Shown: positions 21,276 through 31,430 of the stretch, one piece after another
Numbering within the stretch: the first letter of the stretch is position 1
Layout: the number at the start of each line of letters is the position of its first letter
Assembly (NCBI GenBank): GCA_027577595.1
Contig: JANBRJ010000016.1
Coordinates: 183,212-247,211 of the forward strand
Length of the DNA: 64,000 bases
Direction: 5' to 3'
Source of the DNA: Coemansia sp. RSA 487
Taxonomy: Eukaryota; Kickxellomycota; Kickxellomycetes; Kickxellales; Kickxellaceae
Made by a program: the position numbers and the translations under genes
Notes under the pieces: model-generated
The model's database searches: none
Seen by the model: only the letters and a program-made list of their open reading frames with translations
Told to the model about the DNA's origin: nothing

Positions 21276-22835
21276 ATGGATCATCTGCCAGTGATGACAA
21301 TGCTTGCAGGCGGCACTGCGTTTTGCGTATATGCGTCAGCAAGCTATGCGGTTCTCCGTCAAGTAAATGACGTAGTGCGGGAGCCATACATGGATGAGAT
21401 CTTCCATGTTCCGCAAGCACAGCGCTACTGCAAGAGGCAGTTTGATACGTGGGACCCGAAGCTGACGACGCCGCCGGGGCTGTATTTGATCTCGATGCTG
21501 CCTACTTTGGCTGGTTCTTCGGCTGTTTGCACCACCGCGTATCTACGGCTGGCCAACTGGGTCCTGGGGATGCTGCTCTTCTGGGCCACATTCGGCATCC
21601 TGCGCACCTTGCGTCCGCAGCTCTCTGCCTCGGTCACAGCGATGGCCACACTGTCGGTGTCGCTGACTCCGGTGGTCTTCTTCTTCCACCACCTATATTA
21701 CACAGACACCGGGTCCCTGCTCTTTGTACTTCTCGCATACTTGGCCAGCTTGCGCTCACGACACGTGCTTGCGGCGGTGCTTGGATTTGCGTCGCTGTGG
21801 TTCCGCCAGACAAACGTCATATGGGTCATGTTCATCGGCGGCTCCGCCGTACTGCGGCGGATTCAGCTATCCAGTGGCATCTGCGGCGCAGGCGATTCGT
21901 TGGTGGGCTCGATTGCCCAGCTGGCGCGGTGGATGGTGCGCTCGGGTAGCAACAGCCAAGTACGGCGGCAGCTTGTTCTTTTGCTTGCACCGTACGCATG
22001 TGTAGGCACGCTGTTTGCCGCCTTTGTTGTTGTAAACCAGGGAATTGTGCTCGGTGACAAGGTGCACCACCAGGCGGTGCTGCACGTCCCACAGATGCTG
22101 TACTTTTATGTGTACGCGGCAGGTATGCTGGCGCCCATTGTGCTGGTGCTTAGCGGCCCGTGGTGGTTTGTTCATGCTTTAAGGTAAGTAGCTTGATTAT
22201 CTTTCGGAATTTTTTTTGTTCCATCGCATGTCTATTGTCAGAGTGCTGGTCACATGCTCCTGGAAGGTTGTCCATTCAAATGCATGTTCGTGGACTGAAA
22301 ATCGCAAACATTTGGCAAGAAAAAAACCTGTTATTATTTAAACTGTAGGTCAAGGAGCACCATTGCGCAATGCTTGCTGGCATGTATATCAATGGGGATC
22401 TGCGTCAAGCGGTACACGATTGAGCATGCGTTTCTGCTCAGCGACAACCGCCACTACCCGTTCTACGTTTGGAAGAACGTGTACCGGCGGCACTGGGCGG
22501 CCAAGTACCTTGTGGTTCCCGCATACGTGTACGCGATTGCTGCTATCCACCGGTGCACGGGCACGCAGGGAACCAAGAACCCGGTCTGGCGGCTGGCGCT
22601 TGTGGCGTGCACAGCTGCAGTGCTTGTCCCGTCGCCTCTGCTCGAGTTCAGGTACTTTACGATCCCATTCGTCTTTGCGCGTCTCCACATGTCGACTGCT
22701 ACATTCAGCGTACGGTGCTTGATACTGGAGACCCTGTGGTGCAGCGCAATAAACGCAGCCACCGTCTGGATGTTCCTGAACAGGCCCTTTACGTGGGACT
22801 CGGAGCCTGGCAAAGATCAGCGGTTCATGTGGTGA
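21276..22835 (+). CDS. ALG10: ALG10, dolichyl-P-Glc alpha-1,2-glucosyltransferase
   Basis: Two exons, 21276-22183 and 22349-22835, separated by a 165-nt GT-AG intron in phase 2, giving 464 residues. This enzyme adds the last (third) glucose to the Glc2Man9GlcNAc2-PP-dolichol precursor in the ER lumen, using dolichyl-phosphate glucose. The diagnostic first loop motif REPYMDEIFHVPQAQRYC is present near residue 35, followed by WDPKLTTPPGLY. HAFLLSDNRHYPFYVWK after the intron and LLEFRYFTIPF near the C-terminus are further family signatures. About ten hydrophobic segments span the protein. ATG at 21276 is used; the in-frame TTG six bases upstream is not needed. The gene is convergent with APC2, with stop codons 54 bp apart. 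Confidence 0.95.
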
Positions 22836-22889
22836 AAGAAAACAAATAGGAATCCAATAAATGTAATATTAATACAAAAGCATCTGTAG
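22836..22889. terminator. Shared 3' end of convergent ALG10 and APC2
   Basis: 54 bp between convergent stop codons. AATAAA at 22856-22861 on the plus strand is a plausible ALG10 polyadenylation signal; the region is AT-rich. The two transcripts must overlap at their 3' ends. Confidence 0.55.
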
Positions 22890-25409
22890 CTACTGTTTTA
22901 GCTTGTACATGCCACCAGACATCTCCAGCTTATCCTCGCGGACCATTTGCGCCAAAAAATCACGCATTTCCTCCGATGTTGTGGCCTCGCCGGGAATAAA
23001 CATACTGAGCATGCTGAGGATACGGTCCAACGGCAAAGGGCCAAGATTTGTTAGCATGCCAACTATGTACTTGAAGTTCACCCGCAGCGCTTCGGTGCGC
23101 GCATTCGATGCAGTTGCAGATGCGCCTTGGTTCCCTTCCTCCTCCTCCTCTTCTTCTTCACTGCCATCGTCAGAGTTGACATCCATTCGGTTATCGCGTG
23201 CGTCTGCTGGATGTTTGGAACCCGATGCTGTGTCATTACGATCCGCATCCTTTGCTTCACGACTCTCCGCTGACGCTGTTTGTTGCTCGCCAGACAATTC
23301 AGTCTCGGCCACAACAAACGTATTATGCGAGGTTTCGCGAACCACGCCACGTGCCTGCCAGAACCGCACACGCAGCAGCACAAACTCCTCAGTGGATTCA
23401 AGGATCTTTGCTAGCTCGCCAAGAGAAAGGGAGCATTCCCTTTCTTGGAACGCAAACAGGACGGCGGCCTGTGCAGGCTTTACAGTCAGCTCGAGCGTGC
23501 GGTCGGCCAATTCAATATCCAGCGATACGTGCCCTTGCGTGTTCCTCCACTCCAGGGTCCGTGCAGGCTTGAGCGTCTGATAGACACGGGCGTACTTGTC
23601 AACAAAGTCAGCCATTTCGCTAGGCATCGTAAACTGGTCGCCCGATGGCAATTGCGGCGACCAGAACTGGCGCGATACAACGATTGTCCGTAGCGGCATG
23701 TGCCAGCTGTTGGACACGCTGGCCTCCATAACGTTCTGGGCGATGCGCTTGGAATCGGCAATGTCTTTGAGCATTACCTCACAGCGGGCCATAGCTTGGT
23801 CGCCGAACCGGAGTTTCATCATCTCGACTTGCTTGATCTCACGGTCCGTCGTATAGTCGCTGTTCCCTTGCTCCAGAAGCTGGCGCTCCAAGTGCGTCTC
23901 GAACTCATGGACAAACACATCCTTGGTGTCGTAGATACTGACAAGAAGGCTGAGCACGTCAGCATCCCTGCGCTGCGCCGAGCGGTACACGGTTTTGGCT
24001 TCAACAGGCAACGGCTCCCAGGACGTGTCAGCGTACTCTTCGTCATACACGGTGCCCTCGGGGTCATTGTCCATAATAAGCGTCCTTTGTTGGGACAGGT
24101 CCTCGAACAGCTCGCTTTCCTCGGACACCATGTCCTGGACTATGCAAGAAACGGTGTCAGAACGCGACCGCAGGTACGTGCGGATTGGACGGGCGACTAT
24201 CTCAAGCACAGTGCTTGACGGATCCAGCAGCCGGAGACAGCGAATGGCCGAAATGTACTGCGTCAGAATATCGCCGGTCGTTGCTCCCGGATGCAGCAAC
24301 CTGCGCTGGATCGCATCACGCAACGCTCCGGCCACCTGCTGCATATTCCTGAGTCGCGAAACACACGTGCGGAGATCGTTGATTGCTGGGCGCGAGTCTG
24401 GGTAGTCGATAATGATACCAAACAGCTCGGATGTACGAAGGTCCGCGAACCTCTGGTATACGATGTGTTCGGCGTAATCTACCAACGTTCCAGCCTGACT
24501 GCTCGCAGTGCCATGGGTGCGGTGGTCGGGTAACAGGAGGGCTTCGAATGTGGCTGTCGCTAACCGCACTCCGTATACTGTGCTCTCAAGCAGCGCGTCA
24601 GACCACTGGCCCTTGCGTGCATCCGCAGAGTCCCTTGCAATGCGGCTGATGGAGCCGAGGACTCGGCTCCGCATGTGCTTGAGTATCCCCAGGTTCACCA
24701 GCATTTGACAGACCGCCGCGCACCCGTTGATAAAGATGCATGCGGTTTGCGAGTCCCGGCCCATGTGTGCGTAGTACTTGCGGCGCCTCTGCTCAACCAC
24801 GCTGATCTGCAAGTCCTCGTCGTCCATATCATCGTAGCCTGCGCTCACCATAAGCGAGCTATCGACCACGATACCCAGCACAGGGGTCTTTTGGTTGGTT
24901 TCCCGGTGGTACTGTTCCAGCCGCGCAGCAACTTTCGGGTCAAGCCCATTGTCGATGCACACATCGAGCCTGCACCGCCCCAGGTGCATCAGTGCACTGG
25001 CCGCCGTAATCACCCATTCCTCGAGCCACGCCGTCACGGGGTTTGTGGCATCCAAGCATTCGCCATAGATCAGCGCATCCCATGCACGACCCACTAGGCG
25101 CATGCACTGCGTTTGCTCCTCAACTGAGCGGTACTCAGCCATGGCTTGCGAGCTGAACTCCGTGTGCAGTTGCGTGATGTCGGAAAGGAAGGCCTGGAAC
25201 AACACAGTCGATGCATTCGGGTTGCTGATGTCGCTGGGGATGGCTGTTGCGCGAAGCTGGCTCAGCTGGCCCTGGTACGCGGTGGCTAGTGCGTCGATTG
25301 TGGCCGAGAGGCTCGGGGCGCCTGTGCGTTGTGCCTTTATCCTGGCGACCAGGTTGAGGAGCTCGGGCTCTGACAAAGCGGCGCAACCGTCGCTGGCTCT
25401 CGTGTCCAT
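22890..25409 (-). CDS. APC2: APC2, anaphase-promoting complex cullin subunit
   Basis: Single exon, 839 residues from ATG 25409 (MDTRASDGCAAL). The frame is open a further 34 codons upstream, but only to a GTG, so I do not use it. The N-terminal two thirds are helical cullin-like repeats. The cullin homology domain (~430-700) includes the family block TLEWRNTQGHVSLDIEL and AVLFAFQERECSLSLGELA. The APC2-type winged helix lies at the C-terminus (~772-839), ending MYKLKQ. APC2 scaffolds the RING subunit APC11 within the APC/C ubiquitin ligase that degrades securin and cyclin B. An acidic run of eight Glu near residue 750 lies in a disordered insert between cullin core and winged helix. APC2 diverges from CYM1 over 345 bp. 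Confidence 0.93.
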   Translation of the reverse strand: MDTRASDGCAALSEPELLNLVARIKAQRTGAPSLSATIDALATAYQGQLSQLRATAIPSDISNPNASTVLFQAFLSDITQLHTEFSSQAMAEYRSVEEQTQCMRLVGRAWDALIYGECLDATNPVTAWLEEWVITAASALMHLGRCRLDVCIDNGLDPKVAARLEQYHRETNQKTPVLGIVVDSSLMVSAGYDDMDDEDLQISVVEQRRRKYYAHMGRDSQTACIFINGCAAVCQMLVNLGILKHMRSRVLGSISRIARDSADARKGQWSDALLESTVYGVRLATATFEALLLPDHRTHGTASSQAGTLVDYAEHIVYQRFADLRTSELFGIIIDYPDSRPAINDLRTCVSRLRNMQQVAGALRDAIQRRLLHPGATTGDILTQYISAIRCLRLLDPSSTVLEIVARPIRTYLRSRSDTVSCIVQDMVSEESELFEDLSQQRTLIMDNDPEGTVYDEEYADTSWEPLPVEAKTVYRSAQRRDADVLSLLVSIYDTKDVFVHEFETHLERQLLEQGNSDYTTDREIKQVEMMKLRFGDQAMARCEVMLKDIADSKRIAQNVMEASVSNSWHMPLRTIVVSRQFWSPQLPSGDQFTMPSEMADFVDKYARVYQTLKPARTLEWRNTQGHVSLDIELADRTLELTVKPAQAAVLFAFQERECSLSLGELAKILESTEEFVLLRVRFWQARGVVRETSHNTFVVAETELSGEQQTASAESREAKDADRNDTASGSKHPADARDNRMDVNSDDGSEEEEEEEEGNQGASATASNARTEALRVNFKYIVGMLTNLGPLPLDRILSMLSMFIPGEATTSEEMRDFLAQMVREDKLEMSGGMYKLKQ

Positions 25410-25754
25410 TTGGTTGCTGTGTTTATCGTGTGGGATTATATAAGTAACAAACAGTGGGTGGCGTGTTTTAAAGATGAATGCTCCAGCTAGATCTACCCGA
25501 GCTTTTACCACCTGATCCGATCGGGCTTTATAGCTGCACGGACAAGGCTAGATGCTTTGTTTCCGCCATCTGATGCTTTTGGTAAATACGCACGGGGAAG
25601 GAATAGGGGAGGTTTTTTTTTTTGAATGCATCAGCATAAGCAGAAAAAAAGCATTTGATGCCGAGCTGAAATATCTTTTTTTCGATTCTTTCTTTTTCTA
25701 TCTGTAAATACATTTTTTTAGTCTTCTTTTACATTTGATTCTGATCTATAGGAA
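25410..25754. promoter_or_regulatory. Divergent promoter APC2-CYM1
   Basis: 345 bp between start codons. A TATATAA-like sequence (25436-25443, AT-rich) is close to the APC2 ATG. A poly-pyrimidine stretch precedes CYM1 on the plus strand (about 25672-25742). No other motif is evident. Confidence 0.4.
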
Positions 25755-28700
25755 ATGCAAAGCAGAGCGATAAGCGGCGCACGTATCCTGCAGGCAGCCA
25801 GCAGAGCCGCTGCCCGCCCGCGCACGCCATTAGCCAACGGGAGGGCGCTGTGGACAGCAAACAGACACTTGGCCAATTCAAGCCTTCTGTGCCGCCGGTT
25901 TACAACATCGCCCCGATCGAGCGAAGCCAAGGCGACCGCCTCTGAAGCAGCAGCAACAAAGGGCGGCGTTTCTGCATCTGCCTCCTCGGGATTGGCGCCG
26001 GGAGAAGAAGTGCACGGGTTCGTGGTAGAGGACGTGCAAACAGTCAGCGAGCTGAAGCTCAAGGCGATCCGGCTGCGACATGCGACAACAGGTGCCGAGT
26101 GGCTGCACATCGACCGCGACGACCGGAACAACGTTTTCAGCGTCGGCTTCAGCACCTCGGTGAGCGACAGCACGGGCGTACCGCACATCCTGGAGCACAC
26201 GACGCTGTGCGGGTCCGAAAAGTACCCGGTGCGCGACCCGTTCTTCAAGATGCTCAACCGGTCAATGTCAACGTTCATGAATGCATGGACAGCGCACGAT
26301 TACACGCAGTATCCGTTCTCGACTATGAACGCCAAGGACTACGAGAATCTGCAAACCGTGTACTTGGATGCTGTGTTCAAGCCCAGCTTGCGCGAAGTCG
26401 ATTTCCGCCAAGAGGGGTGGCGGCTGGAGCGCAGCGACCCGACGGACAGCACTTCCAGCTGGCAGCTCAAGGGCGTCGTGTACAACGAGATGAAGGGCGC
26501 GTTCTCGGATGCAGGCAGCCTTTTTGCGACACGTGCAGAGCAGCAGATGTTCCCTGGCTCCACGTACCAGTACGTCAGTGGTGGCGACCCTGCCTTTATC
26601 CCCGATCTGACGCACGAGCAGCTCGTCGAGTTCCACCGCACCCGGTACCACCCGAGCAACGCGCGGTTCTACTCGTACGGCAACTTCCCGCTGGCGCCGC
26701 AGCTTGAGCGGGTCGGCCGGACCATCGGCGCGTACAGTCGCCTAGCGCCGCCCACGGTTCCCATGGATGTCTTGCCGTTTGGCGAGAAGCAGGTGACTGA
26801 GTTTGGGCCTGTTGAGAGCGTTGGCTCGGCTGACAAGCAAACCAAATTCTCGGTCTCGTATCTGACCAACGATATGCGCAACGTGTACGAGACGTTCTCG
26901 ATGAGCATGTTCTCGTCGCTGCTGCTCAGCGGAACATCGGCTCCAATGCATAAGGCGCTGATCGACTCGCACATTGGCGCCGACTACAGCTCAAACACCG
27001 GATACAGCCCGTTCACGCGCCAGTCGTCGCTGTCTGTTGGGCTGCAAGGCATGGCGGACAAGGACATTCCGCGCGTCGAGGCCCTTATCGGCGAGACGTT
27101 TGCCAAGGTTGGCGAGCAGGGGTTCGAGCGCAGACGCATCGATGCGGCGCTTGCTAGTGTGGAGCTTGCATACAAGCACAAGACGGCGGACTTTGGCCTC
27201 CAGCTGATGAAGTCCATCTCCACTGGCTGGTTCCACGGCGTCGATCCAGTCGAGTATCTCAAGGTCAGCGACAATGTGGCGCGTCTGCGTGCAGACGTCG
27301 ATCGCGGAAAGCACTTTGAAGCTTTGGCGGACCGCTACTTTGCCAACAGCAAGCACAAGCTCAAGTACGTGATGCTGGCAGACCCCAAGCACAGCCAGCA
27401 GCTGGACCAGCGCGAACAGGAGATGATCCAGAACAAGCTGGCGTCGCTGAGCAGTGTTGAGCTTGCGCAGATCGACGAAAAGAACAGGCTGCTTGCCGAC
27501 GAGCAAATGAAAAAGGAGGACCTGTCGGTGCTGCCGACGCTTGCCATCGACGATGTGGCGGAGCGCGCCGCTCGGTACGCATTGGACATGGGTGTTGCCG
27601 GCGATTGCGTGCCTGTGCAGTGGCGGTCGACAGCGACCAACGGCATCAGCTACTTCCGCGCCATCAACGACGTGCGCGAAAAGCACCCGGATCTGCTCCC
27701 CTACACGCCGCTATTCTGCGACGCGTTGACGTATCTTGGCACGCAGACGCGCGACATGCCCGAAATAGAGACCGACATCCGCCTGCACACGGGCGGCATC
27801 TCGTTCTCGCCCTTTGTGACCACCGACGTCTCCAACCTGGGCCACATCGAGGCTGGCGTCTCGTTTGGCTCGCACTGCCTGGACCACCACATCCCGTCGA
27901 TGTACGACTTGGTGCTTGAGCTCGTGCGCGAGACGAACTTTGACAACACGCGCAGACTGCGCGCGCTTCTGAATTCCCTGTCGACCAATATGTTCAACGA
28001 TGTGGCGGACTCGGGCCACATGTACGCGCGCCGCCTCTCGGCCTCCACACTGACGCCCGAAATGCACGCCCAGGAGACCCTGAACGGCATCGCGCAGGTC
28101 AAGTTCATCAGCGACTTGGCACGTCTCAAGGATCTGACGCCCGTGGTCGAGAAGCTCAAGCAGGTTCAGGACGTTGTCTTCAATAGAATGACTGTGCGTA
28201 CAGCAGTCACCACCAACACCGGAAGCGTTGACGACAACCAAGCGGCACTTGACAAGTTCCTTGCTTCGTACCCGCAAAACGACGCTTCCAGCGATAACGG
28301 CAGTGCTAAATCGAACGGCAAGCAGCAAGGAGCCGCCGCCACCACCGATGGTACATTGGAATCCAAGTTTGCGACAACCAGCGAGCGCTTCTTCTGCCCG
28401 CTTCCGTTCGCCACCAACTACGCAGCCAAGTCGACACGCACTGTTCCCTACATGCATGCAGACAGCGTCAAGCTGCAGCTTCTGGCCAAGTTCCTGACGC
28501 CCAACTACCTGCACCGCGAGATCCGCGAACGCAATGGCGCATATGGTGGTGGCGCCTCATTCTCTGCTCTTCAGGGCGTCTTCAGTTTCTTCTCGTACCG
28601 CGACCCGTCGCCCCTGGAGACCGTCAATACCTTTGCGCGCTCAATCGACTGGATCACCAAAGAGCACTCGATTTCAGACAGAGAAATGACCGAGGCCAAG

Positions 28701-28982
28701 CTCTCTGTGTTTGGCGACCTTGACACGCCACTGTCTGTTTCTGAGGAAGGAATGTCGTACTTTACAACTGGAATCACAGATGATATGCGTCAGGAAAGAC
28801 GTGAGCTGTTCTTTGATGTTTCGGCTAATGATCTGAAGGACGTGGCTGTAAAGTACCTGACTCCAAATGCGGCTGGATCGTCGTACGATGACCACACCCA
28901 AAAGCCGTCTTCGTCTATTGCTGTTATTGGCGAAGAGGGGTTGGCAATTTCTGGTGAGTGGAAACGTGTCCACCTTCAATAG
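25755..28982 (+). CDS. CYM1: CYM1 / presequence protease (PreP), M16C metallopeptidase
   Basis: Single exon, 1075 residues. The first ~50 residues are Arg/Ala/Ser-rich without acidic residues (MQSRAISGARILQAASRAAA), a mitochondrial presequence. The inverted zinc motif HxxEH is HILEH at residues 144-148, inside PHILEHTTLCGSEKYPVRDPF, a segment specific to the PreP/falcilysin group. NRSMSTFMNAWTAHDYT and GVVYNEMKGA follow in the expected order. The C-terminal half has the closing-domain signature NGAYGGGASF. PreP degrades cleaved presequences and other short peptides in the matrix. A low-complexity insert (SDNGSAKSNGKQQGAAA, near residue 850) is lineage-specific. The gene is visibly GC-rich compared with the adjacent MATE array. 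Confidence 0.95.
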   Translation: MQSRAISGARILQAASRAAARPRTPLANGRALWTANRHLANSSLLCRRFTTSPRSSEAKATASEAAATKGGVSASASSGLAPGEEVHGFVVEDVQTVSELKLKAIRLRHATTGAEWLHIDRDDRNNVFSVGFSTSVSDSTGVPHILEHTTLCGSEKYPVRDPFFKMLNRSMSTFMNAWTAHDYTQYPFSTMNAKDYENLQTVYLDAVFKPSLREVDFRQEGWRLERSDPTDSTSSWQLKGVVYNEMKGAFSDAGSLFATRAEQQMFPGSTYQYVSGGDPAFIPDLTHEQLVEFHRTRYHPSNARFYSYGNFPLAPQLERVGRTIGAYSRLAPPTVPMDVLPFGEKQVTEFGPVESVGSADKQTKFSVSYLTNDMRNVYETFSMSMFSSLLLSGTSAPMHKALIDSHIGADYSSNTGYSPFTRQSSLSVGLQGMADKDIPRVEALIGETFAKVGEQGFERRRIDAALASVELAYKHKTADFGLQLMKSISTGWFHGVDPVEYLKVSDNVARLRADVDRGKHFEALADRYFANSKHKLKYVMLADPKHSQQLDQREQEMIQNKLASLSSVELAQIDEKNRLLADEQMKKEDLSVLPTLAIDDVAERAARYALDMGVAGDCVPVQWRSTATNGISYFRAINDVREKHPDLLPYTPLFCDALTYLGTQTRDMPEIETDIRLHTGGISFSPFVTTDVSNLGHIEAGVSFGSHCLDHHIPSMYDLVLELVRETNFDNTRRLRALLNSLSTNMFNDVADSGHMYARRLSASTLTPEMHAQETLNGIAQVKFISDLARLKDLTPVVEKLKQVQDVVFNRMTVRTAVTTNTGSVDDNQAALDKFLASYPQNDASSDNGSAKSNGKQQGAAATTDGTLESKFATTSERFFCPLPFATNYAAKSTRTVPYMHADSVKLQLLAKFLTPNYLHREIRERNGAYGGGASFSALQGVFSFFSYRDPSPLETVNTFARSIDWITKEHSISDREMTEAKLSVFGDLDTPLSVSEEGMSYFTTGITDDMRQERRELFFDVSANDLKDVAVKYLTPNAAGSSYDDHTQKPSSSIAVIGEEGLAISGEWKRVHLQ

Positions 28983-29416
28983 ATTTAAATGAAAAAAATG
29001 ATTCTCTTCTTCTGAGTGCAATCGAGAAACTCTAAACAAGTTGTGGCGATTTTCACAAACATGGCCCACGTGTCATATTGAACCACCGAAATACCAGTGT
29101 TTGGTGTTCAAACCAATCGCAACGTATTTTAGCGAATTCAAGAAATTTGTGTTTTTTTATCTGCATGCACTTTGGTGTGGTGCATTCAGATATATTCCAC
29201 CACAAGCACCTATGCATATGTACATCAACAACAGTAGTGTCAAAATCCAAGCTAGCATTAAAATTGATTACATAAACACAGCTTTCTTTCTGACCCCGCT
29301 TCCTTTTAGAATTTCTCTCCTTTTCATCTCGTTATCTGTACTACTGGTAGTTACTTTTATACTAGCAAACACGTTTTTTAACTAGTGTTCTGTGTGCATT
29401 GACAAGCCGAGACAAG
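28983..29416 (+). promoter_or_regulatory. MATE1 promoter, first copy of array upstream module
   Basis: 434 bp between CYM1 and the first MATE gene. From about 29091 it matches the spacers before MATE2 and MATE5. Shared are the ATATATTCCACCACAAGCAC element, a TATGCATATG palindrome, a GTGTCAAAA block, and a leader ending TTGACAAGCCGAGACAAG just before the ATG. Confidence 0.6.
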
Positions 29417-30952
29417 ATGGCAATAAATAGCCAATGCAAACAAAGCACTATTCAGGAGCTAGACGAGAGATGTGTTAGCGATGAATCAACATCTCTTCTT
29501 CACACACCTTTATCCGAGCTGGATATTGCGATCTCCAAGCATGACACTTCCGAGACCTACATCCACGCTGCTAAAAGGGAGGCCAAGTGGATAGCGTCAT
29601 CATCATCGTTGACAACTTTGACATTGCTTCTGGAATTCTCATTCAATACCGTCAACGTTCTGTCTGTCGGTCATCTGGGAGCAAAGGAACTTGGTGCTAT
29701 GTCACTTGGTGTGGCGTTCCAAGTGATGCTTGCAATGGCACCGACAATGGGGTATCTCGCCGCTATGGATACCTTCTGCAGCAGCGCCTACACTGCATCA
29801 CGCGATAAGACGCTCGTCGGGTTTCACTTTCAGCGTGGAATCATTGCTGTATGTATTCATTGTATCATTATAGCGCCTGTATTGTGGAACGCTGAAAAGA
29901 TCTTCTTACTTTTAAAGCAAGATCCAGAGATTGCACATTTCGCGGGGCTGTATCTACGCATTCACATTCTGAGCATGCTGCCGTTTGCGCTTTTCGAGGC
30001 TACAAAGCGGTATCTACAAGCCCAAGGCATCATGCGTGCAGCCACAATTGTTACTCTGATCGTTGCGCCAATTCACTGGATCAATAGCTATGTATTTGTG
30101 CGGTCGTCAAGATTCGGCATTGGTTTCGTGGGCGCACCGATAATCAACGTATTCTCCAACTGCCTGCTACTGATTGGAATTCTCTTGTACGCGCGTAACA
30201 GCCGCGCTACAGAGACATGGGGCGGCTGGAAGCTAAGCTCATTTCGCAACATGTGGGTATACTATCGCCTTGCAATTCCTTCTGTTATTACACAATGCAC
30301 TGCATGGATTTTTTTCGAGCTCCTTGCCATTGGGGCATCGTATTTTGGAGCTAACCAGCTTGCCGGACATGCCATTATGATTAATTCTATTGGGTTGATA
30401 TATCAAATGAGCAACGGTCTTGGATATAGCACCAGCCCTCGTATTGGCAACCTGATCGGTGCTGCAAAGCCCCGCCAAGCTCGTATCACATCAGATGTGT
30501 CTATACTGACATCGACGCTTATTGGAATAATGGGAACGCTGTTTCTTTTGTTTTGTAGCGACTGGTGGATATCGGTTTGCACAAATAATCCATATATAGT
30601 TCGTGAAACAGTAAAGCTGATTCCTGTTGCCTGCATATTTATTGTGGGTGACGGTTTGGACGCCGTATTGAGTGCAATATTACGTGGACTTGGACACCAA
30701 AAAGCCAGTGCAAACATATTCTTGTTCGGGTTTTACATATGCGCTATACCGATCGCAATCTTTCTGGGCTATATTAAACATCTAGAAACCTTTGGGCTTT
30801 GGTGGGGTATGTGTATTGGTGTTCTAATTGCTTCGTCACTTCAAATCATTTATATATACTTGTGGGTCGACTGGAAAGATGAAGTTCGTCTTTGCCTGTT
30901 GAGGCTTAAAGACAACAGCGCCAGCGACACTATGGACATTTCTGTGCAATAG
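29417..30952 (+). CDS. MATE-family multidrug/toxin extrusion transporter, copy 1
   Basis: Single exon, 511 residues from ATG 29417; the in-frame TTG at 29399 lies in the conserved leader. Twelve hydrophobic segments, each half starting with a MatE-type block. Family landmarks are NVLSVGHLGAKELGAMSLG (helices 1-2), STAYTASRDK-like SSAYTASRDK, EATKRYLQAQGIMR (helix 5-6 loop) and GNLIGAAKPRQAR in the second half. MATE proteins export cationic organic compounds in exchange for protons or sodium. The short cytosolic N-terminus holds an acidic dileucine (ESTSLL), a vacuolar/endosomal sorting signal, conserved in all seven copies. From 29872 to 30273 the DNA is identical to copy 2, whereas flanks differ, a sign of gene conversion. 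Substrate unknown. Confidence 0.92.
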   Translation: MAINSQCKQSTIQELDERCVSDESTSLLHTPLSELDIAISKHDTSETYIHAAKREAKWIASSSSLTTLTLLLEFSFNTVNVLSVGHLGAKELGAMSLGVAFQVMLAMAPTMGYLAAMDTFCSSAYTASRDKTLVGFHFQRGIIAVCIHCIIIAPVLWNAEKIFLLLKQDPEIAHFAGLYLRIHILSMLPFALFEATKRYLQAQGIMRAATIVTLIVAPIHWINSYVFVRSSRFGIGFVGAPIINVFSNCLLLIGILLYARNSRATETWGGWKLSSFRNMWVYYRLAIPSVITQCTAWIFFELLAIGASYFGANQLAGHAIMINSIGLIYQMSNGLGYSTSPRIGNLIGAAKPRQARITSDVSILTSTLIGIMGTLFLLFCSDWWISVCTNNPYIVRETVKLIPVACIFIVGDGLDAVLSAILRGLGHQKASANIFLFGFYICAIPIAIFLGYIKHLETFGLWWGMCIGVLIASSLQIIYIYLWVDWKDEVRLCLLRLKDNSASDTMDISVQ

Positions 30953-30965
30953 CACTTTTCCTTAG

Positions 30966-31430
30966 TATTCAATATATTGTTGGAATTAACATGCGGGTTG
31001 GGGATCCACACAGTTGTCCTAAATTTTTTTATTTGCACATTCCTGCTGAAGGTACTTTGGGTTGTACAGAGAAACAAGTTTAAATCGTGTGTAATACCGA
31101 AAGCTCGCATCAATGTTCGGTGTTCAACAAACCAACCAATCGCAACATGTTTCAACGAATTCAGGAAACGTCCATTTTTATCCGCATCGACTTTGGTGTG
31201 GTGTATTCAAATATATTCCACCACAAGCACATATGCATATGCACATCAATAGTGTCAAAACCCAAGCCAACATTAAAATAGATTATATAAAGATAGCTTC
31301 CTTTCTGACCTCTTCTTCCTCCGACTGGAATTTCCTTCCTTTTTATTCCATCATCTGTTCTGTTAATAACTACTCTTATACCAGTGAACACCTGAATAGT
31401 GATCTGTGTGCGTTGACAAGTCGAAATAAG
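30966..31430 (+). repeat. Duplicated MATE spacer, copy A
   Basis: This spacer is a near copy of 37383-37851. The first ~167 bp (30966-31132) differ at only one base that I can see. Similarity continues with more differences to the ATG. The duplicated unit therefore includes the 3' end of one MATE gene, the spacer and the next promoter. Confidence 0.85.
31284..31291 (+). promoter_or_regulatory. TATA box of MATE copy 2
   Basis: TATATAAA lies 140 bp upstream of the ATG at 31431. The same box sits at the same distance upstream of copy 5 (37705-37712), which supports a functional core promoter. Confidence 0.55.

Noticed and set aside
25410-25511. 34-codon N-terminal extension of APC2
   Set aside because: It starts at GTG, is not cullin-like, and a good ATG exists at 25409.
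31113-31430. 106-codon N-terminal extension of MATE copy 2
   Set aside because: The same DNA is conserved as promoter/leader before MATE 1 and MATE 5, where it is not an open extension; all copies align from the ATG used.
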